From: a virus
IMG/VR virus record: IMGVR_UViG_3300043409_001222
Location: 1-38,015 of that record
Length of the DNA stretch: 38,015 nt
Reading direction: 5' to 3' (one strand)
Position numbers and translations under genes: made by a program. A model generated the notes under the pieces. The model was given only the letters and a program-made list of their open reading frames with translations. It had not been told where the DNA came from and searched no databases. Shown piece after piece: positions 6,075-13,609 of the stretch. Positions within the stretch are counted from its first letter, which is position 1. The number at the start of each line of letters is the position of its first letter.

Positions 6075-6132
6075 TAAAAACTGAATAGCCGACAACAGTA
6101 AAAAAAGGTAGGCTAAATTAAATATTTACACA

Positions 6133-6507
6133 ATGGCAAAATTACAATCTTACGCAATGAGCGTAGCACTTACAAAATTGAAACATTCTATTATTACCGC
6201 TAAAAGCGGTCAAAAATGTTTAGTAATTCCAATCGATGACAATTACCTAACGCATAAAGAAGATGCTGTTTATATGCAAACGGATATTGTTACGATGGAT
6301 AGCGAAGATACAAACGGGAATTGGGGGTTTCAAGTTCAAAAACTACCTAGTGAAATTTATAAAAAACTTGGTGCTGATACTGCAAAAGAAATTAAACTAC
6401 CTTATTTTGGAAATTTAAAAGTATTCCAAAAATCGAATAACAATAATGATAATTCGGGTGCAGTTGATTTGCCAATTGATGACGAGTCAGACGATTTACC
6501 TTGGTAA
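6133..6507 (+). CDS. SSB-like single-stranded DNA-binding protein
   Basis: A 124-residue protein. Residues 1-100 are beta-rich (MAKLQSYAMSVALTKLKHSI, then a conserved-looking Trp segment NGNWGFQVQKL). A low-complexity Asn linker (NNNNDN) follows, then the acidic C-terminal tip DDESDDLPW. An acidic tip ending in P-F/W is the hallmark by which SSB proteins recruit repair and replication partners. It is shorter than cellular SSB (about 170 residues), as is normal for phage versions. Position next to a possible annealing protein fits. It is followed by a terminator. Confidence 0.65.
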   Translation: MAKLQSYAMSVALTKLKHSIITAKSGQKCLVIPIDDNYLTHKEDAVYMQTDIVTMDSEDTNGNWGFQVQKLPSEIYKKLGADTAKEIKLPYFGNLKVFQKSNNNNDNSGAVDLPIDDESDDLPW

Positions 6508-6519
6508 TTAACCAAAAAC

Positions 6520-6548
6520 AACCGTCCTATAATTTAGGACGGTTTTAA
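6520..6548 (+). terminator. Intrinsic terminator after the SSB-like gene
   Basis: AACCGTCCTA (6520-6529) pairs perfectly with TAGGACGGTT (6535-6544) across a 5-base loop, followed by a short T-rich stretch. Confidence 0.75.
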
Positions 6549-6558
6549 ATAAAAAATT

Positions 6559-6762
6559 ATGATAAAGCTAGAAACTAAAATTTCAGAAACAGAACTAAAC
6601 GAAAATATAAAAAAGGTTTTGATAGAAAATAATATCAATACAATAACTGATTTGATGAAATGCAAACTTTTAGATTTAAGTAAATTAAAAGGCATTGGCA
6701 AAAAATCACGCTTACAAATAGTTTTATTCACTCACAAAAACGGATATTTTTTTAAAGATTAA
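6559..6762 (+). CDS. Helix-hairpin-helix protein resembling the RNA polymerase alpha C-terminal domain
   Basis: A 67-residue protein. Residues 20-58 read NNINTITDLMKCKLLDLSKL then KGIGKKSRLQIV. This matches the alpha-CTD layout: an N-I-T-I-DL helix, an LL-L segment, and a G-G-KS hairpin. In the host subunit this fold binds UP-element DNA and activators. A free-standing phage copy could bind DNA or host polymerase, but that is inference. Other HhH proteins are possible. It is expressed just after a terminator and before a run of small genes. Confidence 0.5.
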   Translation: MIKLETKISETELNENIKKVLIENNINTITDLMKCKLLDLSKLKGIGKKSRLQIVLFTHKNGYFFKD

Positions 6763-6766
6763 TATT

Positions 6767-6898
6767 ATGAAATACACCGAAGAACAAAAAAAACAATTAA
6801 AAAATAAAGGTAAAGAAATGTTTGGCAAATACGACAGACCTATTCCATCTATTATAATTAAAGATGGTTATTATATTATTCAATCAAAAATGAACTAA
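6767..6898 (+). CDS. Small hypothetical protein, 43 aa
   Basis: The frame MKYTEEQKKQLKNKGKEMFG continues through PIPSIIIKDGYYIIQSKMN. It starts 4 bases after the previous stop and its TAA overlaps the next ATG (TAATG). Coupling on both sides supports a translated gene. Function unknown. Confidence 0.5.
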   Translation: MKYTEEQKKQLKNKGKEMFGKYDRPIPSIIIKDGYYIIQSKMN

Positions 6899-7236
6899 TG
6901 AGCGAAAAACTAAAAAACGGGTTAGAATTAACAACTTCTCTACAATTAAGTACCGAGTTAATGGATCAATACCCTGTAAAAGGGATAATTAAAAAAACAG
7001 CAAAAGACTTTTTAAAAGCAGCTGAAAATGATATAGCAAACGAGTATTCAAGAGTTTACAACACTAACCACGAATTTGCTATTAATGCTATTAAAAAAAA
7101 GCACCAATTAATTAAAATTATTGCTGAATTTGATGAAGCTGATTTTATTCTTTGTTCAGACTTTTTACAAAAATTTAAAGACAATATTGGAATAGCACGA
7201 AAAAAAGGAATAGTATTTTTTGATAAAATTATTTAA
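6898..7236 (+). CDS. Hypothetical protein, 112 aa
   Basis: Lys-rich, probably helical: MSEKLKNGLELTTSLQLSTE, then a central region with HEFAINAIKKKHQLIKIIAE. No membrane segment or motif I recognise. It lies in the early operon between the alpha-CTD-like and MazG-like genes, ending one base before the latter's start. Confidence 0.6.
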   Translation: MSEKLKNGLELTTSLQLSTELMDQYPVKGIIKKTAKDFLKAAENDIANEYSRVYNTNHEFAINAIKKKHQLIKIIAEFDEADFILCSDFLQKFKDNIGIARKKGIVFFDKII

Positions 7237-7237
7237 A

Positions 7238-7606
7238 ATGAAAATAAGCGAATTACCACAAGAGATAAGAGAAAAGGCATTAAAGTATCAAAAAGATACA
7301 ACTCCATTGTTTGATAAAAATACAGATGACCTTATGGACGCTTTTAATTGGTTATACACCAAAGAGGGTGTTTGTTTTTGGTCTCAATGGTATGAAAAAG
7401 AACCCGAAATACCACAAGACCAAAACGTACTTGAAGTGATAGAATCATTTAAAAGGCGTTCAGAGGTAGGATTTAAAAAATACGGTATTAACACCGAAAG
7501 AACAGATATTGACCTGTTAGGGTGGCTTAATCACTTACAAGAGGAGTTAATGGATGCGACAATTTATATACAACGTTTAAAAAAAGAATATGAAAATAAA
7601 AATTAA
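7238..7606 (+). CDS. MazG-like phage protein
   Basis: The ATG at 7238 is chosen over an upstream TTG. The product has 122 residues. The C-terminal half, SEVGFKKYGINTERTDIDLL then WLNHLQEELMDATIYIQRLK, carries the KYG...WL-HL-EEL-DA-IYI pattern of phage MazG-like or related all-alpha NTP pyrophosphohydrolase proteins. The EExxD-type metal motif is only partial (EELMD), so catalysis is uncertain. It overlaps the dUTPase gene by 17 bases, which fits a role in nucleotide-pool control. Confidence 0.5.
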   Translation: MKISELPQEIREKALKYQKDTTPLFDKNTDDLMDAFNWLYTKEGVCFWSQWYEKEPEIPQDQNVLEVIESFKRRSEVGFKKYGINTERTDIDLLGWLNHLQEELMDATIYIQRLKKEYENKN

Positions 7607-8006
7607 AAAGTTACACGAAAATGCAGTAATTCCGAGTTATTCAAAACAGGGAGATGCTGGAATGGATTTGACAGTAGTAAGTACTGAAATATTAGATAGC
7701 GAGCATGTCAAATATAATTTTGGCATTGCTATTGAAATTCCTTTCGGTTACGTTGGTCTAATATTCCCACGATCCAGTTGTTATAAACAAAGACAAATTT
7801 TATCTAATTGTGTTGGGGTTATTGACAGTGGTTATAGAGGCGAATTGTCATCGGTTATGATTGGGACTTCTTCTCAAAAATACAAAACAGGTCATAGAGC
7901 TGCACAAATATTAATCTTACCTTTCCCACAAATTGAATTTGAATTAACTGATGAGTTATCAGATAGCGAAAGAGGTTTAGGCGGTTATGGATCAAGCGGA
8001 AAATAA
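7590..8006 (+). CDS. dut: dUTP diphosphatase
   Basis: Hydrolyses dUTP to dUMP and pyrophosphate, which keeps uracil out of phage DNA and supplies dUMP. All five motifs of the trimeric family are visible in 138 residues: DAGMDL (22-27), PRSS (60-63), GVIDSGYRGE (76-85, with the catalytic Asp), RAAQILILP (103-111) and RGLGGYGSSG (128-137). The last replaces the usual F with Y in GGFGSTG. Length is normal. It starts within the end of the MazG-like gene, an arrangement suggesting translational coupling. Confidence 0.93.
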   Translation: MKIKIKKLHENAVIPSYSKQGDAGMDLTVVSTEILDSEHVKYNFGIAIEIPFGYVGLIFPRSSCYKQRQILSNCVGVIDSGYRGELSSVMIGTSSQKYKTGHRAAQILILPFPQIEFELTDELSDSERGLGGYGSSGK

Positions 8007-8007
8007 G

Positions 8008-8295
8008 ATGAAGCCAAATTATAACCTAATCCGTGAAAAAATGATTAAACATCCCGATTGTTATTTATGGGACAAATCAATATGGAGTAAGGAAGATAAT
8101 TTATATTTTGAAAAATTATCAAACGTTAATATTTTAGAAATTAAAAAAAGAAAGGTTAAAAGCGGATTAAAAGTTATGCGTATTTCAGACGGTAAAATAT
8201 ACGATAGTGTAAAGTTATGCCGTGACGAAAATGGATTTTACAGTGATCAAATGATAGAAAAATTAAATAATGGGATAGAATTTAAAAGACTATGA
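8008..8295 (+). CDS. Hypothetical protein with a NUMOD-like C-terminal motif
   Basis: Start taken at the ATG at 8008, one base after the dUTPase stop; an in-frame ATG at 7987 overlaps the dUTPase end and is possible. The C-terminal 40 residues (RISDGKIYDSVKLCRDENGF) resemble the NUMOD1-type DNA-binding motif found at the ends of homing endonucleases, but no nuclease domain is present. A DNA-binding role is therefore only suggested. It overlaps the next gene by 4 bases. Confidence 0.5.
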   Translation: MKPNYNLIREKMIKHPDCYLWDKSIWSKEDNLYFEKLSNVNILEIKKRKVKSGLKVMRISDGKIYDSVKLCRDENGFYSDQMIEKLNNGIEFKRL

Positions 8296-8552
8296 AAAAA
8301 CAACTAGAAACAATTGCAACGGAAATATTAAACAATATTGAAGATAAACCAAACTACAGCAATCGTGATTTTATGAATGCTTTAATTATATTTCAATCTG
8401 CTTTAATGGATAAAATGTACGATAATCAAGATTATGACAAAATGAATATTGAGCAACGCTACCAAATGGCTGAATCTTGCGGAACTCAACTACATAAATT
8501 AATACATACGTTTACAGGATTAGATACTCATGAATTAGAAAATTTTTTGTAA
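8292..8552 (+). CDS. Hypothetical early protein, 86 aa
   Basis: Helical protein beginning MKKQLETIATEILNNIEDKP with a conserved-looking MAESCGTQLHKLIHTFTGLD end. No family recognised. Last gene of the early operon: a terminator follows at 8632-8670 and then a new promoter. Confidence 0.6.
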   Translation: MKKQLETIATEILNNIEDKPNYSNRDFMNALIIFQSALMDKMYDNQDYDKMNIEQRYQMAESCGTQLHKLIHTFTGLDTHELENFL

Positions 8553-8631
8553 TATGAAATAACCAAACACCCCTACAAAATTACAGTGTTATTTTAAAAT
8601 TGAAATACGTTACATAACTGTAAATTTTTAA

Positions 8632-8670
8632 AAACAATTAGTGAAAAATAGTAGCTAATTGTTTTTTTTT
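8632..8670 (+). terminator. Terminator of the early operon
   Basis: AAACAATTAG (8632-8641) pairs with CTAATTGTTT (8655-8664), followed by T residues to 8670. The T-run runs into the next promoter. Confidence 0.6.
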
Positions 8671-8671
8671 G

Positions 8672-8785
8672 TATATTTGCTTTAGTAATCTACCACTTAC
8701 TGATAAGATTTTTAGTCAACTGACTAACCGACAAATCCGAATTAATAGTGTGGTAGCTATTTTTTCGGATTTTGTTTTTTGTATT
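8672..8785 (+). ncRNA. Structured leader 1: promoter plus predicted pseudoknot before the helicase gene
   Basis: The -7 box TATATTTG (8672-8679) is followed by TTTAGTA. The transcript then has interleaved pairings: A CTACCAC (8690-8696) with A' GTGGTAG (8750-8756), and B AAATCCGA (8733-8740) with B' TCGGATTT (8765-8772). A T-run follows at 8775-8780 and the ATG at 8786. The order A-B-A'-B' is an H-type pseudoknot. An extra small hairpin, TTAGTCA/TGACTAA, sits at 8712-8727. Leaders at 10424-10521 and 23662-23755 have the same order and spacing with different stem sequences. B' plus the T-run could act as a terminator, so an attenuator role is plausible but unproven. Confidence 0.6.
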
Positions 8786-10423
8786 ATGAAGCCATACCCG
8801 CACCAAGAAAAATCTATAAAAGAAATACTAGAGCATTTAGAAACTCAAAGCCGTGTTTGCTATGTTTTGGCAACGGGTGGAGGAAAAACGGCCGTATTCT
8901 CTTTTCTTACTAAAATATTTGCTAAAAAATACAATCAGAAAGTTTTGATTGTGGCCCATCGTGAAGAACTAATAAATCAAACTACGGCCACGCTTAGAAA
9001 CATAGGCGTATCGGTTGAAACTGTAGTAGCCTCAAAAAAGTATTTAAACCACGCTTCAACGGCTTACGTGGCTATGATTCAAACATTACGCAAAAGGTTA
9101 AAAAATGACGAAAATTTTTGCAAAGACATAGGCCTTATTATTGTTGACGAGGCCCATTTATTAATGCATGAAGAAATATTTGAATATTATCCAAACGCTA
9201 AAATTTTAGGAGTAACCGCAACACCAAGCGTGCTAAAAAAAATAAACTTCACAAAATGCGCCCGATGTGGCCGAGAGTATAAACAAGTGCAAGATTGTTG
9301 CAATATAGAAACTTTTGAATATAGTAGGCCCTTTACTCTTTCGGAAATTTACGAAGATATAATTATTGGCCGTGACATTTCGGACCTGATTAATGATGGT
9401 AAATTGATTAAAGAATTAGTTTATAAAACAGGCTCTTTGGACCGTAGCACGATAAAAATTGATGCAAAAACAGGAGATTTTGACAATCAAGACGAACAAA
9501 TAGAAAAAGGTATTTTCGATGTTGTTAGGAATTACAAAGAAATTGCTTTTAATAAAAAGACCATTATATTCAATTCAAGTAGCAAAATGAACTTGCTAGT
9601 ATATAATGCTTTTTTAGATGCAGGAATTGAAAATGTAAAATTATTTGATTCTGTAAACGATACAGAAAACAGAAAAAAAGTTTTAGATTGGTTTAAAAAT
9701 ACGCCAAATGCTATTTTATGCAATGTTTCAGTTTTTACAACAGGATTTGATGAACCTAGCGTTGAATGTGTAATTTTAAACAGGGCCACTTTGTCATTAT
9801 CTTTATATCTTCAAATGGTCGGGCGTGGTGGTCGTCCTTGTGATTCTATTTATAAACCTTATTTCACGTTAATTGATGGAGGCGGTAATGTTGAATATTT
9901 TGGCAAATGGTCCGACGAAAGAGATTGGCCGAGTGTTTTTTATGGTTCAAAAAACAAACCAAAACCCAAAAAAGAAGTTTTGGAGCAAATAAAAGAGTGT
10001 GTAAATTGTGGATCTGTTCACGCTAAAAATGCTATAGAATGCCCCGAATGCGGACACGTAGAAGAAAAAGTAATAAAAGAAATTACAGTTTCTAATGAAG
10101 TGGCTAAGTTGGCCGATGCAGTACCCTATCCCGATGGTACAAAAATAGTTAAGTATTGCGAGCGTATTGGCCGTGATCGAAATTTTGCATTAATCATTCT
10201 TATTAATCAAACATTAGATATGTTTTTTTATCATTCAGTAAGCGAAGGTAATTTTACAAATACTGTAATTAATGGTAATTTTGAAATAAAAATAAGAAAA
10301 ATAATAAAAGAACCGTATCAAAAAATATTTAATTCAAATTTAGAAGGCGGAGTATTTAGGACTAAAGCATATATTGTGAATAAAATAAAAAAGAAACTTG
10401 AAGAATATTATTCTAAAAAGTAG
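8786..10423 (+). CDS. Superfamily 2 DEAD/DEAH-box helicase with Cys-rich zinc motifs
   Basis: ATP-driven DNA helicase or translocase, probably in phage replication or recombination. The start at the ATG at 8786 is chosen over a TTG frame start at 8669, because 8669-8785 is the promoter and leader. In 545 residues: Walker A ATGGGKT (29-35), DEAH (121-124), motif III TATPS (144-148), motif VI QMVGRGGRP (about 343-351). Four Cys at 158-172 (CARCG...CC) form a probable zinc knuckle inserted between the helicase lobes, and CVNCG/CPECG lies near 405-425. It resembles RadD/Type III-type phage helicases. The stop codon is immediately followed by the next promoter. Confidence 0.85.
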   Translation: MKPYPHQEKSIKEILEHLETQSRVCYVLATGGGKTAVFSFLTKIFAKKYNQKVLIVAHREELINQTTATLRNIGVSVETVVASKKYLNHASTAYVAMIQTLRKRLKNDENFCKDIGLIIVDEAHLLMHEEIFEYYPNAKILGVTATPSVLKKINFTKCARCGREYKQVQDCCNIETFEYSRPFTLSEIYEDIIIGRDISDLINDGKLIKELVYKTGSLDRSTIKIDAKTGDFDNQDEQIEKGIFDVVRNYKEIAFNKKTIIFNSSSKMNLLVYNAFLDAGIENVKLFDSVNDTENRKKVLDWFKNTPNAILCNVSVFTTGFDEPSVECVILNRATLSLSLYLQMVGRGGRPCDSIYKPYFTLIDGGGNVEYFGKWSDERDWPSVFYGSKNKPKPKKEVLEQIKECVNCGSVHAKNAIECPECGHVEEKVIKEITVSNEVAKLADAVPYPDGTKIVKYCERIGRDRNFALIILINQTLDMFFYHSVSEGNFTNTVINGNFEIKIRKIIKEPYQKIFNSNLEGGVFRTKAYIVNKIKKKLEEYYSKK

Positions 10424-10521
10424 TATATTTGCATAGTAGGGTCGTAGCTACTAATAACAATTTTATATAATTCCTGCAATGATAAAGCCTACGACCTTTT
10501 GATTTGCAGGTTTTTTATTTT
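10424..10521 (+). ncRNA. Structured leader 2: promoter plus predicted pseudoknot before an HNH gene
   Basis: -7 box TATATTTG (10424-10431), then CATAGTA. A GGTCGTAG (10440-10447) pairs with A' CTACGACC (10489-10496), and B CCTGCAA (10473-10479) pairs with B' TTGCAGG (10504-10510). A T-run follows at 10511-10516 and the ATG at 10522. The order is A-B-A'-B' as in leader 1. The unpaired segment after A (CTACTAATAACAATTTT) resembles that of leaders 1 and 3. Confidence 0.65.
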
Positions 10522-11154
10522 ATGAAAACATGTACTGGTTGTCTGTTAACTAAAGAATTAAAACATTTTCACAATTCAAAAGATGGAAAGTTTAAAAAGA
10601 AATCAAAATGTAAAGATTGTGTTTTAATATCTTCTAAAGATTATCTTTTACAAAATAAAACAGACATAAATAATAGAAGATCTAAACAATACATTCTGAA
10701 TAAAGACAAAATAATTAAAAGAGTATCTATATATAAAAAAAACAATATTGATAAAATAAATATTTATCAAAAAGACTATAGGACTATCAATAAAGATAAA
10801 TTAAATAAATACACGCTAAACAGAAACACTGTTGATAGTTTGTTTTACTTAAAAGGTAGGCTTAGAAAATCAATTAGTTCATCTATAAAAAGAAATGGGT
10901 TTGTGAAACTTTTAAAAACTACAGATGTTTTAGGATGTGACTTTTTATTTTTTAAAGATTATATTGAAAGTCAGTTTAGTAAAGGTATGAATTGGGATAA
11001 CATACATATTGACCATATAAAACCTTTAAAATTAGCTTTAAATGAAAAAGAGGTTTTGCAATTAAATCATTACACAAATCTACAACCATTATTGGCAATA
11101 GATAATTTAAAGAAGGGCAGTAAATTAATAGAAAAACAATTAAGGCTTATATAA
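10522..11154 (+). CDS. HNH endonuclease
   Basis: Predicted DNA-cutting enzyme, free-standing and possibly mobile. The ATG at 10522 is used instead of a TTG at 10504, which lies in the leader stem. In 210 residues: an N-terminal zinc motif with Cys at 4, 7, 30 and 33; a long Lys/Asn/Tyr-rich middle; and a C-terminal HNH core IHIDHIKPLKLALN...NHYTNLQPLLAIDNLKKGSK (about 159-201). The DHIKPL...NLQPL...DN-KKG pattern is characteristic of phage HNH nucleases. Its base composition is even more AT-rich than its neighbours', as often seen in homing-type genes. Confidence 0.8.
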   Translation: MKTCTGCLLTKELKHFHNSKDGKFKKKSKCKDCVLISSKDYLLQNKTDINNRRSKQYILNKDKIIKRVSIYKKNNIDKINIYQKDYRTINKDKLNKYTLNRNTVDSLFYLKGRLRKSISSSIKRNGFVKLLKTTDVLGCDFLFFKDYIESQFSKGMNWDNIHIDHIKPLKLALNEKEVLQLNHYTNLQPLLAIDNLKKGSKLIEKQLRLI

Positions 11155-11159
11155 ATATT

Positions 11160-11564
11160 ATGAAAAAAAAGGACGAAAATAAACTACAGCAAGAGTGCTG
11201 GCTTTATGTAGAAAAAAATCACAAAGGATTAATTATGCACGCTGTAGTCAATGGTTTTGGCATCAACATTCCTGAAACTATACCAAAACAATTTCACGAC
11301 ACAATAAGAAAAGTTATTGCGATAAAGGTCCAAATGTTAAGTTTTATAGGTATGAAGCATGGAATATCAGACACTTTAATTCATGGAAAAAATGGCCGTT
11401 GTTTATGGTGTGAATTTAAAACGCCTACAGGAACTCAAAGAGAGGCTCAAATCAGAATGCAAAATAAAGTTTTATCAAATGGTGGCCGTTACATTATGCC
11501 AAGAACAAAAGAACAATTCATTAAAGATTTTACAGAAAATATGATGTGGCTATTGGATAAATAG
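11160..11564 (+). CDS. VRR-NUC domain nuclease
   Basis: Predicted PD-(D/E)xK-type nuclease of the VRR-NUC group, common in phages and often a Holliday-junction or flap nuclease. In 134 residues the active-site block runs from GMKHGISDTLIHGKNGR (64-80, with Asp71) through LWCEFKTPTGTQREAQ (82-97, E85-x-K87, Gln97) to SNGGRYIMPRT. It starts 5 bases after the HNH gene and is probably co-transcribed with it. Confidence 0.8.
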   Translation: MKKKDENKLQQECWLYVEKNHKGLIMHAVVNGFGINIPETIPKQFHDTIRKVIAIKVQMLSFIGMKHGISDTLIHGKNGRCLWCEFKTPTGTQREAQIRMQNKVLSNGGRYIMPRTKEQFIKDFTENMMWLLDK

Positions 11565-11566
11565 CC

Positions 11567-11574
11567 TACATTTG
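11567..11574 (+). promoter_or_regulatory. Promoter -7 box before the small HTH gene
   Basis: TACATTTG matches TAnnTTTG. The ATG is 35 bases downstream at 11609. It opens the replication operon 11609-13280. Confidence 0.5.
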
Positions 11575-11608
11575 TTTTTCGCTTAAAGTGTTAAAAAAAA
11601 TTCACAAA

Positions 11609-11767
11609 ATGAAAAAATACAAAGACAAAATAAAACAAAAAGGCCTTAAAAAAAGTTGGGTAGCAGAGCACATTGGGATTTCCTCTCAGATGTTTTCAAT
11701 GTACTTAAATGAATCTAGGCCAATACCAAAACTAATTGAAGAAAAACTAAAAAAACTTTTATTATGA
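11609..11767 (+). CDS. Cro-like small HTH protein, 52 aa
   Basis: Frame MKKYKDKIKQKGLKKSWVAE then HIGISSQMFSMYLNESRPIP. Residues 14-40 fit a helix-turn-helix of the Cro/Xre type: a K-SWVAEHIGIS first pair, then recognition helix SQMFSMYLNESR, followed by IP. Likely a DNA-binding regulator of this operon or of an early promoter. Its TGA overlaps the next ATG by ATGA, indicating coupling. Confidence 0.7.
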   Translation: MKKYKDKIKQKGLKKSWVAEHIGISSQMFSMYLNESRPIPKLIEEKLKKLLL

Positions 11768-12246
11768 AACTATCAGATGCATTTTCAAGGCTTAGATTTA
11801 CTCTTTCTAAGCAACACAAACCAAACGAAAAAGACATTGAAGCTTTTAACAAAATATGCGAGGTTTTCGCTTTATCCGAAAAGGCTACTATTGAAGATAA
11901 CCAGCATTTTTGTAAATTATACGCTTGGTCCTTATACAACATTATACCTCACACAAATGATGTAGACCTAGCTAACAAAAAAATTAATTCAATAATTCAA
12001 GAACCTATAGAAATGCATATTAATAGGCTTGTAATGGAATTAAAAGCGATGGAACTCAGAAAAGTGTTTAAAGACCCTTTTTTAAACGGTAAAAGTCCAA
12101 AATCAAATTTTGAAACATTGGCAAACTATCCGCAATTTGCTGATTTAGTAAAAGAGTCTTGGGATACTTGGGATGCAGACACGGCTACAGCTAACTTAAA
12201 TACTAATATTAACCTTACTTTGAAATGTTTGAACCAATCCAAATAG
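11764..12246 (+). CDS. Hypothetical replication-operon protein, 160 aa
   Basis: Helical protein MKLSDAFSRLRFTLSKQHKP..., with ALSEKATIEDNQHFCKLYAW near the middle and an acidic, Thr/Asn-rich end (DTWDADTATANLNTNINLT). Family not recognised. It sits between a Cro-like gene and the replicative ATPase and overlaps the latter by 22 bases, so a replication-initiation accessory role is plausible but inferred. Confidence 0.6.
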   Translation: MKLSDAFSRLRFTLSKQHKPNEKDIEAFNKICEVFALSEKATIEDNQHFCKLYAWSLYNIIPHTNDVDLANKKINSIIQEPIEMHINRLVMELKAMELRKVFKDPFLNGKSPKSNFETLANYPQFADLVKESWDTWDADTATANLNTNINLTLKCLNQSK

Positions 12247-13280
12247 AAAAAATACCCGAAGAAAAATTTGACCCTAGATTAATAGAAAATTATAGGGTAA
12301 AACATACGGATGAAGTATCGCCGCCTGATGTTGTGCTTTTTGTATCGGGCCAAATGGTTGCTACTAGAAAAAACATTTTTGGAATTACAGGAAAAGCAAA
12401 AGTTGGAAAAACTTTTTTAATGACTTTGATTAACTCTGTGGTCCTAAAAAAAAATGAACTAGGGGTACTTTCAAGCTATCTTCCAAAAGGTAAAGACAAA
12501 ATTTTGTATATTGACACTGAGCAGTCGGAGTGGCACGTTTCAAAGGTTATGCAACGAATTAATAAATTAATTGAATCGAAAAGAATTGAAAACCTATTGA
12601 TGTATTCTTTTGATGCTGTACCGACTTCGCAAAGATGGCAATATACGGAATGGTTAATTTGCAATAATCCAAACGTAGGTCTAGTTATTATTGATGGTAT
12701 AGCCGATTTAGTAAAATCTGTAAATGATGAAATAATTGCGTGCGATACGGCCGATTGGATGCGAAGAATGGCTACTATAAATGATGTAGCAATTGGTTAT
12801 GTATTGCACCAAAACCCAAGCGACAGCGCAAAAATGCGAGGCCATTTAGGGACTGTTTTAATGAATAAATCAGAGACAGTTATACAAATATCTTCATCAA
12901 AGGAAAATGAATCTATAAAGTTGGTCCAAACAACTCAAACAAGAAATAAAAAGCCTGAGGATTGGAGTTTTGAAATTATAGACGGAATTCCTGTAATTAT
13001 GGACCAATGCTATACTGAACCTGTGGCGGGCCGAAAAAAAACAAAGGTACTTACGGATTTAGAAAAATACGATCTTCTTTTGGAATGCTACCGTTACGAA
13101 AAAGAAATAGGGTATACAGTTTTAACTGAAAAGATGCGTAAAAACTATATTGAAAAGTTTGGAGAAATTGGAATAAATTCAATCAAGGAGATATTAAAAT
13201 ACTGCAAAGAAATGAATTTTTTAACCCAAGACAAGCCTAAAGCTGGTTATGTTTTACAGCCTCATCGGTTTACGGTTTAA
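12225..13280 (+). CDS. RecA-fold replicative ATPase (RepA/DnaB-like)
   Basis: A 351-residue AAA_25/RepA-type ATPase, probably a replicative helicase or helicase-like initiator. Walker A GKAKVGKT is at 56-63, then a DKILYIDTEQS strand (91-101) typical of RecA-fold helicases. Walker B-like LVIIDGIADL is near 152-161 and a sensor-type HQNPSDSAKMRGHLGTV follows near 195-211. The C-terminal 80 residues look like a winged-helix DNA-binding domain. It directly precedes the CGTAC-rich non-coding stretch, as expected near a phage origin. Confidence 0.75.
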   Translation: MFEPIQIEKIPEEKFDPRLIENYRVKHTDEVSPPDVVLFVSGQMVATRKNIFGITGKAKVGKTFLMTLINSVVLKKNELGVLSSYLPKGKDKILYIDTEQSEWHVSKVMQRINKLIESKRIENLLMYSFDAVPTSQRWQYTEWLICNNPNVGLVIIDGIADLVKSVNDEIIACDTADWMRRMATINDVAIGYVLHQNPSDSAKMRGHLGTVLMNKSETVIQISSSKENESIKLVQTTQTRNKKPEDWSFEIIDGIPVIMDQCYTEPVAGRKKTKVLTDLEKYDLLLECYRYEKEIGYTVLTEKMRKNYIEKFGEIGINSIKEILKYCKEMNFLTQDKPKAGYVLQPHRFTV

Positions 13281-13609
13281 AAATAGGTATGTGTTAAAAG
13301 TTTGTTAACGTACCATCTAATTTGTAAGAATACTTCCAAAGTTTAAAATCAAAACATTTAACAAAATTATGCCGTACAACGTTAAAAATCGAAAAAATCA
13401 AATTATTATCAATAAAACTGTTAAAAAAATGTGCGGTACGGTAAAAAATGCAAATCGTACCGATAATATAGCAATGGTACGAGTATGTAACGCCCTATAT
13501 ATAATATAGGGCGTACCGTACCGTACTGTACAAGAAAAAAAACACATCTTCTATTACTTGCAAGGTTTGAAAATTGATTGTATATTTGAATAATAAACCA
13601 ATAAAAAAT
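13281..13609. other. Non-coding CGTAC-repeat region, candidate origin
   Basis: About 330 bases with no credible gene. CGTAC or its complement occurs at about 13309, 13373, 13435, 13456, 13476, 13512, 13517 and 13522; the last three are in tandem. A perfect 10-bp hairpin, CGCCCTATAT with ATATAGGGCG around a 3-base loop, lies at 13491-13513, directly against the tandem repeats. The region is otherwise A-rich. Position after the replicative ATPase suggests a replication origin; an operator cluster is the alternative. A -7 box TATATTTG at 13581-13588 drives the next gene. Confidence 0.5.

Noticed and set aside
8669-8785. N-terminal extension of the helicase frame from a TTG
   Set aside because: This stretch holds the -7 box and the paired leader; MKPYPHQ at 8786 is a standard helicase start.
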